Positions 27,543-37,428 of a stretch of DNA of 64,000 bases are shown here, piece after piece; position 1 is the stretch's first letter, and the number at the start of each line of letters is the position of its first letter. The position numbers and the translations under genes are program-made. The notes beneath the pieces were generated by a model, which did not search any database, was not told the DNA's origin, and saw only the letters and a list, made by a program, of their open reading frames with translations. Source of the stretch: Gammaproteobacteria bacterium RIFCSPHIGHO2_12_FULL_37_14 (GTDB lineage Bacteria; Pseudomonadota; Gammaproteobacteria; DSM-16500); contig MGXV01000086.1 of assembly GCA_001801485.1 (NCBI GenBank), forward strand, positions 24,553 through 88,552, in the 5' to 3' direction.

Positions 27543-27594
27543 CCCACAAGGATTTCTTGACTGCTAAAGCGGTAGGGGGGTTAGGCCTTGTGGG
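27543..27594 (+). promoter_or_regulatory. Inverted repeat in the mraZ leader
   Basis: CCCACAAGG (27543-27551) and CCTTGTGGG (27586-27594) form a perfect 9-bp inverted repeat around 34 nt. It ends 21 nt before the mraZ ATG. It may fold in the mRNA leader or give extra GTGGG half-sites on both strands. Confidence 0.6.
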
Positions 27595-27615
27595 CTTTCT
27601 CGAGGGGATAATGCG

Positions 27616-28077
27616 ATGTTTCGCGGAATTAACGGGATTAACATCGATGCAAAGGGCCGAATGGTGATGCCGACCCGTTACCGCGAGCGTTTGCAATTGG
27701 ATAGTAAGAGTACATTAATATTAACAATTGATACAGAAGAACGCTGTTTATTGCTTTATCCATTACCAGAGTGGGAGGAAATTGAAAGGAAACTGGCTGT
27801 TTTACCAAGCTTTAATCCTGCTGCAAGACGAATTCAACGCTTACTGATAGGACATGCAGCGGATATAGAAATGGATAATCAAGGACGAATGTTGCTACCA
27901 CCTTTATTACGCGAATACGCAGGATTGAAAAAACGAGCGGTTTTGGTGGGGCAAGGAAAGAAATTTGAGTTATGGGATGAAGCTCATTGGGAAAAATGTC
28001 GTATTTGTTGGTTAGAAGAAGAATCTAGCTCAACTCATTCTGCATTACCAGATGAGGTAAAATCTATTTCGTTATAA
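27616..28077 (+). CDS. mraZ: Transcriptional regulator MraZ
   Basis: MraZ is the repressor of the division and cell wall (dcw) cluster. The 153-residue protein has two SpoVT/AbrB-like halves, each with the DxxGR motif: NIDAKGRMVMPTRYRERL near the N-terminus and MDNQGRMLLPPLLREYA near residue 90. FRGIN at the N-terminus is typical. GAGGGG lies upstream of the ATG. It starts the 27-44 kb dcw block, and the phased GTGG array upstream is its expected target. Confidence 0.96.
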   Translation: MFRGINGINIDAKGRMVMPTRYRERLQLDSKSTLILTIDTEERCLLLYPLPEWEEIERKLAVLPSFNPAARRIQRLLIGHAADIEMDNQGRMLLPPLLREYAGLKKRAVLVGQGKKFELWDEAHWEKCRICWLEEESSSTHSALPDEVKSISL

Positions 28078-28100
28078 CTTGATGGAGCGTATACACCAAC

Positions 28101-29057
28101 ATGGCAGCCTGCCGTATGCACGAGACTTTTCACCAACATATTCCTGTCCTCTTAATGGAGGCAGTTGAGGGTCTAGTCATTTCTCCTGACGGTATTTATA
28201 TCGATGCCACGTTTGGGCGCGGTAGTCATTCGCAAGCTATCTTAAATAAACTGAGTGAAAAAGGTCGATTAATTGCTTTTGATAAAGATCCTGATGCTGT
28301 TGATTATGCGCAACATCATATCGCTGATAAACGATTTACTATATTGCATCGTTCTTTTTCTCAATTAAAAAATTCCTTGTGTGAAATTCAAATTTCTGAC
28401 AATATTCACGGCATTTTATTTGATTTAGGCGTATCGTCTCCGCAATTAGATACTCCTGAACGAGGCTTTAGTTTTGCTCGTACCGGATTGTTAGATATGC
28501 GGATGGATACCACTCAAGGAAAAACAGCCATGCAATGGTTAACAACTATAGAAGAAAAAGATTTGGCAAATATTCTTTGGGAATATGGAGAAGAACGATA
28601 TTCGCGTCGCATCGCACATGCTATTGCTTTAGCTCGCAAAGAATCGCCTATCAAAACGACCACCGAATTAGCTAGCATTATTAAACGGGCTATTCCTAAA
28701 ACTAAACAAACTCATGATAAGCATCCAGCAACGCGTAGTTTCCAAGCGATACGTATTTTCATTAATCAAGAATTAGTGGAATTACGAGATGCACTGATGC
28801 AAGCGCAGGAGGTGTTAAAAATTGGTGGACGTTTATCGGTGATTAGTTTTCATTCTCTTGAAGATAGAATTGTAAAGCAGTTTATTAAGCAGCATGAAAA
28901 AAAGCAGGATTTACCACGTGGATTACCCATTAAAAATCATATTTTCAACCCCAAGCTCAGAACGATTGGCAAACCTATTAAACCTAGTTTAGCAGAAATT
29001 ACCTCTAATCCAAGAGCACGTAGCGCCATACTAAGAATAGCGGAGAAACTATCATGA
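28101..29057 (+). CDS. rsmH: 16S rRNA N4-methyltransferase RsmH (MraW)
   Basis: RsmH methylates N4 of C1402 in 16S rRNA. The 318-residue protein has HIPVLLMEAVEGL, the SAM-binding block YIDATFGRGSHSQAIL, GILFDLGVSSPQLD, RGFSF and MRMD, and the late LSVISFHSLEDRIVKQF. Length matches the family (about 313). An ATG at 28116 is an alternative start. It works on the same nucleotide as RsmI, also in this window. ftsL overlaps its stop by 4 bp. Confidence 0.96.
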   Translation: MAACRMHETFHQHIPVLLMEAVEGLVISPDGIYIDATFGRGSHSQAILNKLSEKGRLIAFDKDPDAVDYAQHHIADKRFTILHRSFSQLKNSLCEIQISDNIHGILFDLGVSSPQLDTPERGFSFARTGLLDMRMDTTQGKTAMQWLTTIEEKDLANILWEYGEERYSRRIAHAIALARKESPIKTTTELASIIKRAIPKTKQTHDKHPATRSFQAIRIFINQELVELRDALMQAQEVLKIGGRLSVISFHSLEDRIVKQFIKQHEKKQDLPRGLPIKNHIFNPKLRTIGKPIKPSLAEITSNPRARSAILRIAEKLS

Positions 29058-29389
29058 ACGCGGCAGCACGCTTAGTTCATCAACGAGCTTTAACTCGTCA
29101 TCTGGTATTTACTCACTTATTTAGCCGACGGCAGCTGATCTTGTTAATTTTAGTGTTTGCTGTTTTGCTATCAGCTTTAGGCTTAATTTATGTGACACAT
29201 ACAACCCGTGTTTTGCACGCTAACTATCAACGCAATTTAGCGGAACAAACACAATTGCAGATTCAGCAAGGCCAATTATTATTGGAACGCAGCACATGGT
29301 TGGTGCAAGCGCGAATTCAACAAATTGCTGAGCAGCAATTAGGCATGGTCATACCTGATCATCAATCGGTAGTGATTATTCGTGAGTAA
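29054..29389 (+). CDS. ftsL: Cell division protein FtsL
   Basis: FtsL is a bitopic divisome protein that joins FtsB and FtsQ and activates FtsWI. The 111-residue protein has a basic cytoplasmic start (RLVHQRALTRH), one membrane segment (about 28-48, LILLILVFAVLLSALGLIYV) and a periplasmic leucine-zipper-like coiled coil ending in the QQLGMVIPDHQSVVII motif. It overlaps rsmH by 4 bp and is followed 4 bp later by ftsI, the conserved order. Confidence 0.93.
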   Translation: MNAAARLVHQRALTRHLVFTHLFSRRQLILLILVFAVLLSALGLIYVTHTTRVLHANYQRNLAEQTQLQIQQGQLLLERSTWLVQARIQQIAEQQLGMVIPDHQSVVIIRE

Positions 29390-29393
29390 ATGA

Positions 29394-31058
29394 GTGAACC
29401 TAATTTCGTTTATTTCGTGGCGATTTTATCTCGTCATAGCTATCATTATTATTGCTACTATTGGTTTAATGTGGCGAGTTTTCGATCTGACTATCCTTAA
29501 TCAACATTTTCTCAGGCAGCAAGGCGACGAACGCATATTACGATTAGTAAAAACGCCCGCTTTTCGAGGTATGATAGTGGATCGAAATGGTTCACCGTTG
29601 GCGGTTAGTACGACTGTTTATTCAGTATGGATGAATCCGCAAGAGTTTACGCCTACTAAAAAAGATTTGATTAGTTTGCAAAATTTATTAAAGATACAGG
29701 CAAAATTAATTTCATCCTTATATCAACGCAATCAAGCAAAGAAACGGGAATTTGTTTATATTAAGCGATCACTTTCGCCTGATCTTGCTAAGCAAATAAA
29801 AGCTTTGCACATTCCTGGAATCTATTTGCAACAAGATTATCGACGCTATTATCCTGAAGGTGAGGTGGTTGCTCAAGTGGTGGGATTTACCAATATTGAT
29901 GATCAAGGACAAGAAGGAATTGAGCTTGCTTACAATCTCTGGCTAAGTGGTAAATCAGGTAAAAAGTGGGTAATCAAAGATAGATTAGGGAGGATGATTT
30001 CCGAGATACAAACTATTCATGAACAAAAACCTGGAAATAATTTGGTACTAAGCGTGGATCGACGATTACAATATCTCGCGTACCGTGAATTGTTAAAAGG
30101 CATTCTTGAAAATCAGGCAAGTTCAGGCTCGGCGATTATCTTAGATGTTAAAACCGGTGAAATTTTAGCCATGGTGAATCAACCATCATTTAATCCGAAT
30201 AGTCGTGACGTTTATAATCGAAATAGTTTTAGAAATCGAGCAGTAACAGATATTTTTGAGCCTGGCTCAACGATTAAAGCATTTAGTGTGGCAAGTGCTT
30301 TAGATAGTGGGCATTTTCATCCAGATACAGTGATTGATACCTATCCTGGGTGGCTACGTGTGGGTCGTAATGTAGTTATGGATGAACATAATAATGGACC
30401 GCTAACGGTGACACAAATTTTACAAAAATCGAGTAATGTTGGCGTTACAAAAATAGTGTTGAGTTTACCGCCTGATCATCTCTGGAGTGTATTACATCGT
30501 GTTGGGTTTGGTGAAATTACGGGGGTGGGGTTTCCAGGCGAGCAAGGAGGAGTATTGGTTAAACATCAACCATGGGGAGCATTTACTTTAGCAACTCTCT
30601 CCTGGGGCTATGGTATCTCTGTGACTACTTTGCAATTAGCTCGTGCTTATGCAGTCATTGCCAACGGTGGACTAAAATTGCCGGTTTCTCTTTTAAGAGT
30701 TGAACAGCCACCAGCTGGTGAACAAGTTATGGATAAAAAAATTGCAAAACAACTGGTGAGCTTGCTCGAATCGGTTGTTACAAAAGGTGGTACAGGAGAA
30801 TTAGCTAGTGTTCCTGGTTATCGAGTAGCAGGTAAAACCGGAACAGCAAAATTAGTTGGTCAGCAAGGCTATCAAAAGCATAAATATGTATCTTCATTTG
30901 TTGGTATGGCTCCTGCCAGTCAGCCTCAATTAGTGGTAGCAGTGGTGATTCACGATCCACAAGGAAAAAATTATCATGGCGGGCAAGTTTCTGGTCCTGT
31001 ATTTGAAAAAATTATGGAAGGAACATTGCGAATGCTAGATATTCCTCCGGATGCCTAA
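29394..31058 (+). CDS. ftsI: Septal transpeptidase FtsI (PBP3)
   Basis: FtsI cross-links septal peptidoglycan. The 554-residue class B PBP has a membrane anchor (about 10-30), a pedestal domain with RGMIVDRNGSPLA, and a transpeptidase domain. Catalytic motifs are Ser292-TIK295, Ser346-Ser-Asn348 and Lys481-Thr-Gly483, all intact. The start is a GTG at 29394, 4 bp after ftsL. A 137-bp gap to murE follows, unusually long for this cluster. Confidence 0.97.
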   Translation: MNLISFISWRFYLVIAIIIIATIGLMWRVFDLTILNQHFLRQQGDERILRLVKTPAFRGMIVDRNGSPLAVSTTVYSVWMNPQEFTPTKKDLISLQNLLKIQAKLISSLYQRNQAKKREFVYIKRSLSPDLAKQIKALHIPGIYLQQDYRRYYPEGEVVAQVVGFTNIDDQGQEGIELAYNLWLSGKSGKKWVIKDRLGRMISEIQTIHEQKPGNNLVLSVDRRLQYLAYRELLKGILENQASSGSAIILDVKTGEILAMVNQPSFNPNSRDVYNRNSFRNRAVTDIFEPGSTIKAFSVASALDSGHFHPDTVIDTYPGWLRVGRNVVMDEHNNGPLTVTQILQKSSNVGVTKIVLSLPPDHLWSVLHRVGFGEITGVGFPGEQGGVLVKHQPWGAFTLATLSWGYGISVTTLQLARAYAVIANGGLKLPVSLLRVEQPPAGEQVMDKKIAKQLVSLLESVVTKGGTGELASVPGYRVAGKTGTAKLVGQQGYQKHKYVSSFVGMAPASQPQLVVAVVIHDPQGKNYHGGQVSGPVFEKIMEGTLRMLDIPPDA

Positions 31059-31181
31059 TTGATCCATGACGCATCTTATATCGTCCACCCCTCGAGCTGT
31101 TCTTTTAATAGTCACGCAAACAATATCTCTATTAAAACAAATTGCTTATTTTATTTTCAAGTTTTTTTATTTTTATTCTTA

Positions 31182-31196
31182 TATAATTGCATTCTA
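31182..31196 (+). promoter_or_regulatory. Possible internal promoter for murE
   Basis: A perfect TATAAT (31182-31187) ends 8 nt before the murE ATG, and no Shine-Dalgarno is present in the T-rich leader. No good -35 was found. If used, transcription would begin at or within a few bases of the start codon. Confidence 0.35.
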
Positions 31197-32689
31197 TGCA
31201 ACTTTCCCAATTACTTAAAAAACATTTGCCTGTCACATGCGATAGAGAGATTCCACGTCTAATATTAGATAGTCGGCAGATTCAGCCTGGCGATTTATTT
31301 TTGGCGAAGAACAGCACACAAACAGGTGCTCAGACCTATATTTTTGATGCCATTCAAAAAGGTGCAGTTGCTGTTTTACAAGAGACTGACAATCAAAATG
31401 AAGCGATAAGCTGGCAACAGCAAATTCCAATTATTCCTATCTATCAATTATCTCAGCAAATAGGTGAAATAGCTGCTCGGTTTTATGATTTTCCTGCAAA
31501 AAAATTGCGCATCATTGGTGTGACTGGGACAAATGGCAAAACCTCTTGCTCGCATTTCCTAGCACAATGTTTACAAGCCTTGCAGGTACCTTGTGGAATC
31601 ATGGGAACATTAGGAAATGGTTTTTATGGTCAATTGCAAGAAACAGGATTAACCACGCCTGATGCGATTACGTTACAAGAAAATTTACGTCAATTTATCA
31701 ACAAGGGAGCACGAGCTGTCGCCATGGAAGTATCATCACATGGTATTGATCAAGGTAGAATTAATGCTATTCCATTTGAGATAGGTCTGTTAACTAATGT
31801 GACCCAAGACCATTTAGATTACCATGGCGATATGGCAACTTATGCAGGAGTGAAGAGACGATTTCTGGCGGGATCGACAGTTAAACAAGCCATTATTAAT
31901 GCAGATGATGTTTATGGTGCGGATTGGATTGATGAGTTAGTGCAACACAAATCAGTATTCTCATATAGTATTAGACCAAGCACCCAGTCTCGAGCTGTCC
32001 CGAGTGTAGTGACGAAATCGATTCAGCTATTACCTCATGGAATAGTAGCCTATATAGAGAGTCCATGGGGAGAAGGTGAATTGTGGCTACCATTGATTGG
32101 CCAATTTAATTTGAGTAATGCATTAGCTGTATTAACTGCTTTATGTGTATTAGGTATTTCATTTCAAGAAGCGATTGCTCAATTATCACAACTCAAACCT
32201 GTTGCAGGACGCATGCAAACAGTCGGTGGTTTAACGACGCCACTAGTAGTAGTGGATTATGCGCATACACCCGATGCATTAGAAAAAGCATTACAAGCTT
32301 TACGTGACCACACGAAAGGTAAATTAATCTGTGTATTTGGGTGCGGAGGAGATAGGGATAAAAGCAAGCGGCCATTAATGGCACGGATTGCCGAACAGTT
32401 AGCGGACCAACTATGGATAACTAATGATAATCCGCGGCATGAACAACCGGAGGCAATTGCTAAACAAATATTGCAAGGATTGACTGTACCTGAAAAGGTG
32501 AATGTAGAGCTTGATCGTTCTAAAGCTATTCAAAACAGTATACAATTAGCCAAAGTGGGGGATTGCGTATTAATTGCGGGGAAAGGAGCGGAATGTTATC
32601 AACAAATTGGTAACAATAAGCTTCCTTTTGATGATGTCGTCAAAGTAAAAGAATGTTTGGAGAGGCTGAATGTTATTGTGGTTAAGTGA
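31196..32689 (+). CDS. murE: UDP-MurNAc-tripeptide synthetase MurE
   Basis: MurE adds the third amino acid to the peptidoglycan precursor. The ATG at 31196 gives 497 residues. The ATP loop GTNGKTS is at about 111-117, TTPDA and the EVSSHG block follow, and DNPRHE near the C-terminus is the meso-diaminopimelate signature. The earlier TTG at 31187 is disfavoured. murF, normally next, is absent; mraY overlaps the murE 3' end by 20 bp. Confidence 0.97.
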   Translation: MQLSQLLKKHLPVTCDREIPRLILDSRQIQPGDLFLAKNSTQTGAQTYIFDAIQKGAVAVLQETDNQNEAISWQQQIPIIPIYQLSQQIGEIAARFYDFPAKKLRIIGVTGTNGKTSCSHFLAQCLQALQVPCGIMGTLGNGFYGQLQETGLTTPDAITLQENLRQFINKGARAVAMEVSSHGIDQGRINAIPFEIGLLTNVTQDHLDYHGDMATYAGVKRRFLAGSTVKQAIINADDVYGADWIDELVQHKSVFSYSIRPSTQSRAVPSVVTKSIQLLPHGIVAYIESPWGEGELWLPLIGQFNLSNALAVLTALCVLGISFQEAIAQLSQLKPVAGRMQTVGGLTTPLVVVDYAHTPDALEKALQALRDHTKGKLICVFGCGGDRDKSKRPLMARIAEQLADQLWITNDNPRHEQPEAIAKQILQGLTVPEKVNVELDRSKAIQNSIQLAKVGDCVLIAGKGAECYQQIGNNKLPFDDVVKVKECLERLNVIVVK

Positions 32690-33752
32690 ATGGTTGGCCA
32701 ATTATTTTCATGTGTTTCACGTTTTTCAATATCTCACCTTGCGAGCAATTTTGAGTACATTAACGGCATTAGTGATGTCGCTTACTTTAGGTCCAATGAT
32801 TATTCGCAAATTGAGTTTATATCGCATTGGCCAGATTATTCGAGATGATGGTCCCCAATCCCATTTGAGCAAGGCAGGTACGCCTACCATGGGCGGGACG
32901 CTCATTCTTATCGCTATATTAGTGAGTACGTTATTGTGGAGCGATCTGTCTAATCAATATGTTTGGGTAGTGTTATTAGTCACTTTAGGGTTTGGTGCGA
33001 TTGGCTATTGGGATGATTATCGAAAACTCATTTTGAAACATAGTCGTGGATTATCGGCTAGACGTAAATATTTATTACAATCCATCATTGGATTATCTGC
33101 AGCTTGTTATCTTTATTTTTCTTCTACCTTATGGGTTGAAACCCAATTGATTTTTCCATTTTTTAAAAACCTATCATTGAATTTAGGTGCGTTTTATATT
33201 TTGTTAACGTATTTTGTTATTGTTGGATCAAGCAATGCAGTGAATTTAACAGATGGTTTAGATGGTCTTGCTATTATGCCTGCTGTCATGATTAGTGCTG
33301 CTTTAGGTATATTTGCTTATGCGACAGGTAACTTCCATCATGCTAGTTATTTGGTTATCCCCTATGTTCCTGGTGTTGGCGAATTAGTTATATTTTGTGG
33401 CGCATTGGCAGGTGCTGGTTTAGGATTTCTTTGGTTTAATACGTATCCTGCCCAAGTTTTTATGGGTGATGTAGGTGCATTGGCATTGGGCGCGGCCTTA
33501 GGTACGATTGCAGTGATTGTACGTCAAGAAATTATTTTCTTTTTTATGAGCGGTATATTTGTTTTAGAAACAGTCTCTGTCATTTTACAAGTCGCTTCAT
33601 TCAAGTTGACGGGAAAACGTATTTTTAGAATGGCGCCTATTCATCATCATTTTGAATTAAAAGGATGGCCAGAACCACGTGTCATCGTACGGTTTTGGAT
33701 TATCACTTTTGTGCTAGTGTTGTGTGCATTAGCAACACTGAAACTTCGGTAA
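32670..33752 (+). CDS. mraY: Phospho-MurNAc-pentapeptide translocase MraY
   Basis: MraY transfers phospho-MurNAc-pentapeptide to undecaprenyl phosphate, making lipid I in the inner membrane. The 360-residue protein has about ten membrane segments. Signatures are [18 protein letters not shown], the DDYRK loop, [10 protein letters not shown] with catalytic aspartates, [18 protein letters not shown] and [20 protein letters not shown] lies before the ATG. The start lies inside the murE 3' end. Its substrate needs MurF, which is not in this cluster. Confidence 0.98.
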   Translation: MLLWLSEWLANYFHVFHVFQYLTLRAILSTLTALVMSLTLGPMIIRKLSLYRIGQIIRDDGPQSHLSKAGTPTMGGTLILIAILVSTLLWSDLSNQYVWVVLLVTLGFGAIGYWDDYRKLILKHSRGLSARRKYLLQSIIGLSAACYLYFSSTLWVETQLIFPFFKNLSLNLGAFYILLTYFVIVGSSNAVNLTDGLDGLAIMPAVMISAALGIFAYATGNFHHASYLVIPYVPGVGELVIFCGALAGAGLGFLWFNTYPAQVFMGDVGALALGAALGTIAVIVRQEIIFFFMSGIFVLETVSVILQVASFKLTGKRIFRMAPIHHHFELKGWPEPRVIVRFWIITFVLVLCALATLKLR

Positions 33753-33759
33753 GCGTTTT

Positions 33760-35082
33760 ATGTCTGATTTACATGTTATCGTTGGTTTAGGTGCAACTGG
33801 TTTATCTTGTGCGCGTTATCTTAACAAACAAAATATCCCCATTGCTGTCACAGACACGCGCACTCATCCGCCTCAGCTTGATGCAGTACAACAATTTTGT
33901 CCGAACATTACGCTAGCATTAGGAGGATTGGATGCTGCATTACTGAATCAAGCAGCTTGTATCGTGCTTAGCCCGGGAATCGCATTACATGAACCTAAGA
34001 TAGCAGAGCAACTGAAGCGTGGGACACCTGTTATTGGTGATATTGAATTATTTGCTCGAGCGGTGAATGTACCCGTGATAGCGATTACGGGAACCAATGC
34101 AAAAAGCACGGTAACGACATTAGTAGGAAAAATGGCAAGCGCTGCAGGTTTTGGTACTCAAGTGGGTGGCAATTTAGGACTACCAGCACTCGATTTGTTG
34201 GATGCAAAAACAGATTTATATGTACTTGAGCTCTCCAGTTTTCAATTGGAAACTACCTTTTCGCTTAAACCCATGGTTTCAACAGTATTGAATGTTACGC
34301 CTGATCACATGGATAGATATATAAGCTTGATGGAATATCAGCAAGCGAAGCAGCGTATTTACCAACATTGTCAAATTGCTATATGTAACTATGACGATTC
34401 TTTAACAGAACACGCGCATGCTCGAAAATTTTATTTTACGATGCATGCTCCTAAAAAAAATCAATTTGGTTTGCTTATCGAAAACGGTGATACTTATTTG
34501 GCTTATGAAGACCATCGTTTATTAACAACGGCTGAATTACCTGTTAAAGGCAAGCATTCGTACATGAATGCACTAGCCTCATTAGCTATCGGTTATGGTT
34601 TTGGATTACCATTCGAGCCAATGTTATCAGTGTTGCGTGAATTCACTGGATTGCCACATCGATGTCAATTTGTTCGCGAATTAGATGGCGTGTCTTGGGT
34701 CAACGATTCCAAGGGGACGAATGTCGGCGCAACGTTGGCGGCGATTGAAGGGTTGGGTAGCGACATATCAGGCAAGCTAATATTAATTGCTGGTGGTGTC
34801 GGTAAGAAAGCGGATTTTAGTCCACTTGCTCATGCAATAGAAAAGCATGTTCGACATGTTGTGTTGATTGGTGAAGCAGCAAACGAATTAGCTAAAATAA
34901 TTGGTACTCGCGCTTCGGTGTCTTTTGCTAACAGTATGGAAGAGGCAGTCGAACAAGCGCGTCAACATGCACATTCGCATGATAATGTTTTACTCTCACC
35001 AGCTTGCGCAAGCTTTGATATGTTTCGACATTTTGAGCATCGCGGTGAAGTGTTTATGGAATTAGTGAACGGATTAGCGTAA
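33760..35082 (+). CDS. murD: UDP-MurNAc-Ala D-glutamate ligase MurD
   Basis: MurD adds D-Glu to UDP-MurNAc-L-Ala. The 440-residue protein has an N-terminal Rossmann domain (GLGATGLSCARYL), the central ATPase with GTNAKST as P-loop, the NVTPDHMDRY motif and the C-terminal domain (VNDSKGTNVGAT, SPACASFDMF). The P-loop has Ala where many have Gly; this variant also exists in other gammaproteobacterial MurD proteins. It starts 7 bp after mraY. Confidence 0.97.
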   Translation: MSDLHVIVGLGATGLSCARYLNKQNIPIAVTDTRTHPPQLDAVQQFCPNITLALGGLDAALLNQAACIVLSPGIALHEPKIAEQLKRGTPVIGDIELFARAVNVPVIAITGTNAKSTVTTLVGKMASAAGFGTQVGGNLGLPALDLLDAKTDLYVLELSSFQLETTFSLKPMVSTVLNVTPDHMDRYISLMEYQQAKQRIYQHCQIAICNYDDSLTEHAHARKFYFTMHAPKKNQFGLLIENGDTYLAYEDHRLLTTAELPVKGKHSYMNALASLAIGYGFGLPFEPMLSVLREFTGLPHRCQFVRELDGVSWVNDSKGTNVGATLAAIEGLGSDISGKLILIAGGVGKKADFSPLAHAIEKHVRHVVLIGEAANELAKIIGTRASVSFANSMEEAVEQARQHAHSHDNVLLSPACASFDMFRHFEHRGEVFMELVNGLA

Positions 35083-35146
35083 ATCGGAAAGGCTGAAATA
35101 TTCGACTTAGGTATGATATGGTATAAACCTAAAGAGAAATTATCTC

Positions 35147-36301
35147 ATGCGCTCTCATACTGTTACTCGACACATGGATTCACCTCCTGCTTTATATGAT
35201 AAGTGGTTGGTTTTTTCAGTCATAGCCATTGTTTTATTTGGCTTGTTAATGATGACATCTGCTTCAATCGTGGTGTCCGATAAGCTTTTGCACCAACCTT
35301 TTTATTTTCTCTTTAAACAACTTATTTTTTTAACTTTAGGAATTTTATTAGGTAGTTTTGTTTTGCAGATGGAGATTCTGTATTGGGAAAAATGGGGAGG
35401 GTATCTGTTACTGGCAGCATTACTGTTGTTGGCACTCGTCTTGATTCCTGGTATAGGTCATCGTGTAAATGGTAGTGCTCGTTGGCTTGGTTATGGGCCA
35501 CTGACTTTTCAAATTTCTGAGTTAGCAAAATTCGCTATTGTAGTATACATGGCGGGATATTTAGTGAGGCGTTACACTGAAATTCGATTTCATTTAACGG
35601 GTTTTTTAAAACCTTTATTTGTATTAGCAACAATGGCAGCGCTATTACTTCGCGAACCTGATTTTGGCGCCACGGTGGTGGTTTCAGTGACAACATTTGG
35701 CATGTTATTTATGGCAGGAATGCGAATAAGGCATTTTATTATGCTGTTTTCAATGGCGCTGACTTCGTTAGCGCTGATCGCTATTTCTGCTCCTTATCGA
35801 TTGGTTCGACTTACTAGTTTTTTAGATCCCTGGGCGAAGCCATTTGATTCAGGATACCAACTTATTCAGTCGCTTATTGCATTTGGACGGGGCGGATGGT
35901 GGGGAGTGGGTTTAGGAAAAAGTATTCAAAAAATGTTTTATTTACCGGAAGCACATACTGATTTTCTTTTTGCTGTGATTGCTGAAGAGCTTGGTTTGAT
36001 GGGTATTATTGCAGTGATTACTTTATTTCTGATTCTCGTTATTCGAGTGTTATTACTGGGAAAGCGCTCGCAGCAATTAGGTAATCATTTCGCCGGCTAT
36101 CTGGCTTATGGTTTTGGATTATGGATAGCCATTCAGTTTATTGTTAGCATCGGTGTAAATTCGGGGTTATTACCAACTAAAGGCTTAACCTTGCCGTTAA
36201 TGAGTTACGGCGGAAGTAGTATATTGGTGAATTGTATTGTCATCGCTGTTTTATTACGCATTGATTACGAAAATCGTTTAACTGCAATGGGAATTCGATG
36301 A
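35147..36301 (+). CDS. ftsW: Septal glycan polymerase FtsW
   Basis: FtsW is the SEDS glycosyltransferase that polymerises septal peptidoglycan with FtsI. The 384-residue protein has about ten membrane segments. It shows the SEDS features HRVNGSARWL, EPDFGATVV, the periplasmic-loop segment FGRGGWWGVGLGKS, LPEAHTDFLFAVIAEELG and LPLMSYGGSS. Its last bases overlap murG by 4 bp (ATGA). Confidence 0.97.
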   Translation: MRSHTVTRHMDSPPALYDKWLVFSVIAIVLFGLLMMTSASIVVSDKLLHQPFYFLFKQLIFLTLGILLGSFVLQMEILYWEKWGGYLLLAALLLLALVLIPGIGHRVNGSARWLGYGPLTFQISELAKFAIVVYMAGYLVRRYTEIRFHLTGFLKPLFVLATMAALLLREPDFGATVVVSVTTFGMLFMAGMRIRHFIMLFSMALTSLALIAISAPYRLVRLTSFLDPWAKPFDSGYQLIQSLIAFGRGGWWGVGLGKSIQKMFYLPEAHTDFLFAVIAEELGLMGIIAVITLFLILVIRVLLLGKRSQQLGNHFAGYLAYGFGLWIAIQFIVSIGVNSGLLPTKGLTLPLMSYGGSSILVNCIVIAVLLRIDYENRLTAMGIR

Positions 36302-37401
36302 GTCATAAAATCAATCAATCCTTTCAGCGGGTTCTTATTATGGCGGGCGGGACGGGAGGGCACGTATTCCCAGGATTGGCACTTGCTCATTATTTACGTA
36401 CCAAAGAAATTGAGATTCATTGGTTAGGCACCCAACAAGGTGTGGAATCGCAATTGGTTCCGGAAGCGGGCATCACGCTACATTGTATTTCTATTGGCGG
36501 GTTACGTGGAAAAGGTATGATGACGCTATTGCAGGCACCTTTTAAACTATTGATCGCACTATTTCAATCGTGTCGTATTCTTTATCAAGTGAAGCCTGAT
36601 GTGGTAATTGGGTTTGGTGGATTTGCTAGCGGACCTGGCGGATTAGCCACATGGCTAATGCGTTATCCTTTAGTGATTCATGAACAAAATGCAAAAGTAG
36701 GGTTTACAAACAAAGTGTTAGCGTTTTTTTCTAAGAAAATACTAGAAGGTTTTCCTGCCGCATTTAAAAGTAGATCAAAGGTGGTAGTCATTGGTAATCC
36801 GGTTCGACAGGAAATTGAAAATTTATATCCGCCGATCGAGCGAATGAGTGCGCGTCAGTCACCCTGTCATCTTTTAGTGCTAGGAGGTAGTTTAGGAGCG
36901 CAAGCGATTAATGAGATTCTGCCTAAAGCATTGCTTCATTTATCTTTCACTGAACGACCTGAAATTTTACATCAAACGGGCAAAAAACATTTTGATGTGA
37001 CTAAGCAAGCTTATCAAACAAGAGATTTACCAGTTAATTTGGTGCCTTTTATTGGTGATATGGCAGCAGCCTATCAATGGGCAGATATAGTATTGTGTCG
37101 TGCGGGAGCATTAACCGTAGCTGAATTATGCACAGTAGGATTAGGAGCAATTTTTGTGCCATATCCTCATGCAGTTGATGATCATCAAACAGCGAATGCA
37201 CAGTACATGGTGAATCATCAAGCCGCAGTATGTATTCAACAATCAGATTTATCAGAAAAAGGCCTAGCAGAAATTATTAGCAATCTGGCGAGTTCGCCAG
37301 CAAAGCGCTTAAGAATGGCACAGGCAGCTTATCAGCTGCGTTTTGTAGATGTTTCAGAGAAAATTTTTGCTATACTCTGCGCTTTGGCTAATGAGCATTA
37401 G
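36298..37401 (+). CDS. murG: Lipid II synthase MurG
   Basis: MurG adds GlcNAc to lipid I at the inner face of the membrane. The 367-residue GT-B protein has the glycine loops MAGGTGGHVFPGLALA and GGFASGPGG, the HEQNAKVGFTNK segment, LVLGGSLGAQAIN and the UDP-GlcNAc motif CRAGALTVAEL. It overlaps ftsW by 4 bp. The last residues are short and no fusion is seen. Confidence 0.97.
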   Translation: MSHKINQSFQRVLIMAGGTGGHVFPGLALAHYLRTKEIEIHWLGTQQGVESQLVPEAGITLHCISIGGLRGKGMMTLLQAPFKLLIALFQSCRILYQVKPDVVIGFGGFASGPGGLATWLMRYPLVIHEQNAKVGFTNKVLAFFSKKILEGFPAAFKSRSKVVVIGNPVRQEIENLYPPIERMSARQSPCHLLVLGGSLGAQAINEILPKALLHLSFTERPEILHQTGKKHFDVTKQAYQTRDLPVNLVPFIGDMAAAYQWADIVLCRAGALTVAELCTVGLGAIFVPYPHAVDDHQTANAQYMVNHQAAVCIQQSDLSEKGLAEIISNLASSPAKRLRMAQAAYQLRFVDVSEKIFAILCALANEH

Positions 37402-37428
37402 ATATCGTTTACTTGAGGGGGATTTGCA

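Noticed and set aside
31059..31262. Small frame between ftsI and murE
   Set aside because: It overlaps the murE start in another frame, begins straight after the ftsI stop without a ribosome site and has poor codon composition.
34090..34125. Ala in the MurD P-loop (GTNAKST) as a sign of a dead enzyme
   Set aside because: The same residue is known in MurD of other gammaproteobacteria such as Pseudomonas, and the remaining motifs are intact.
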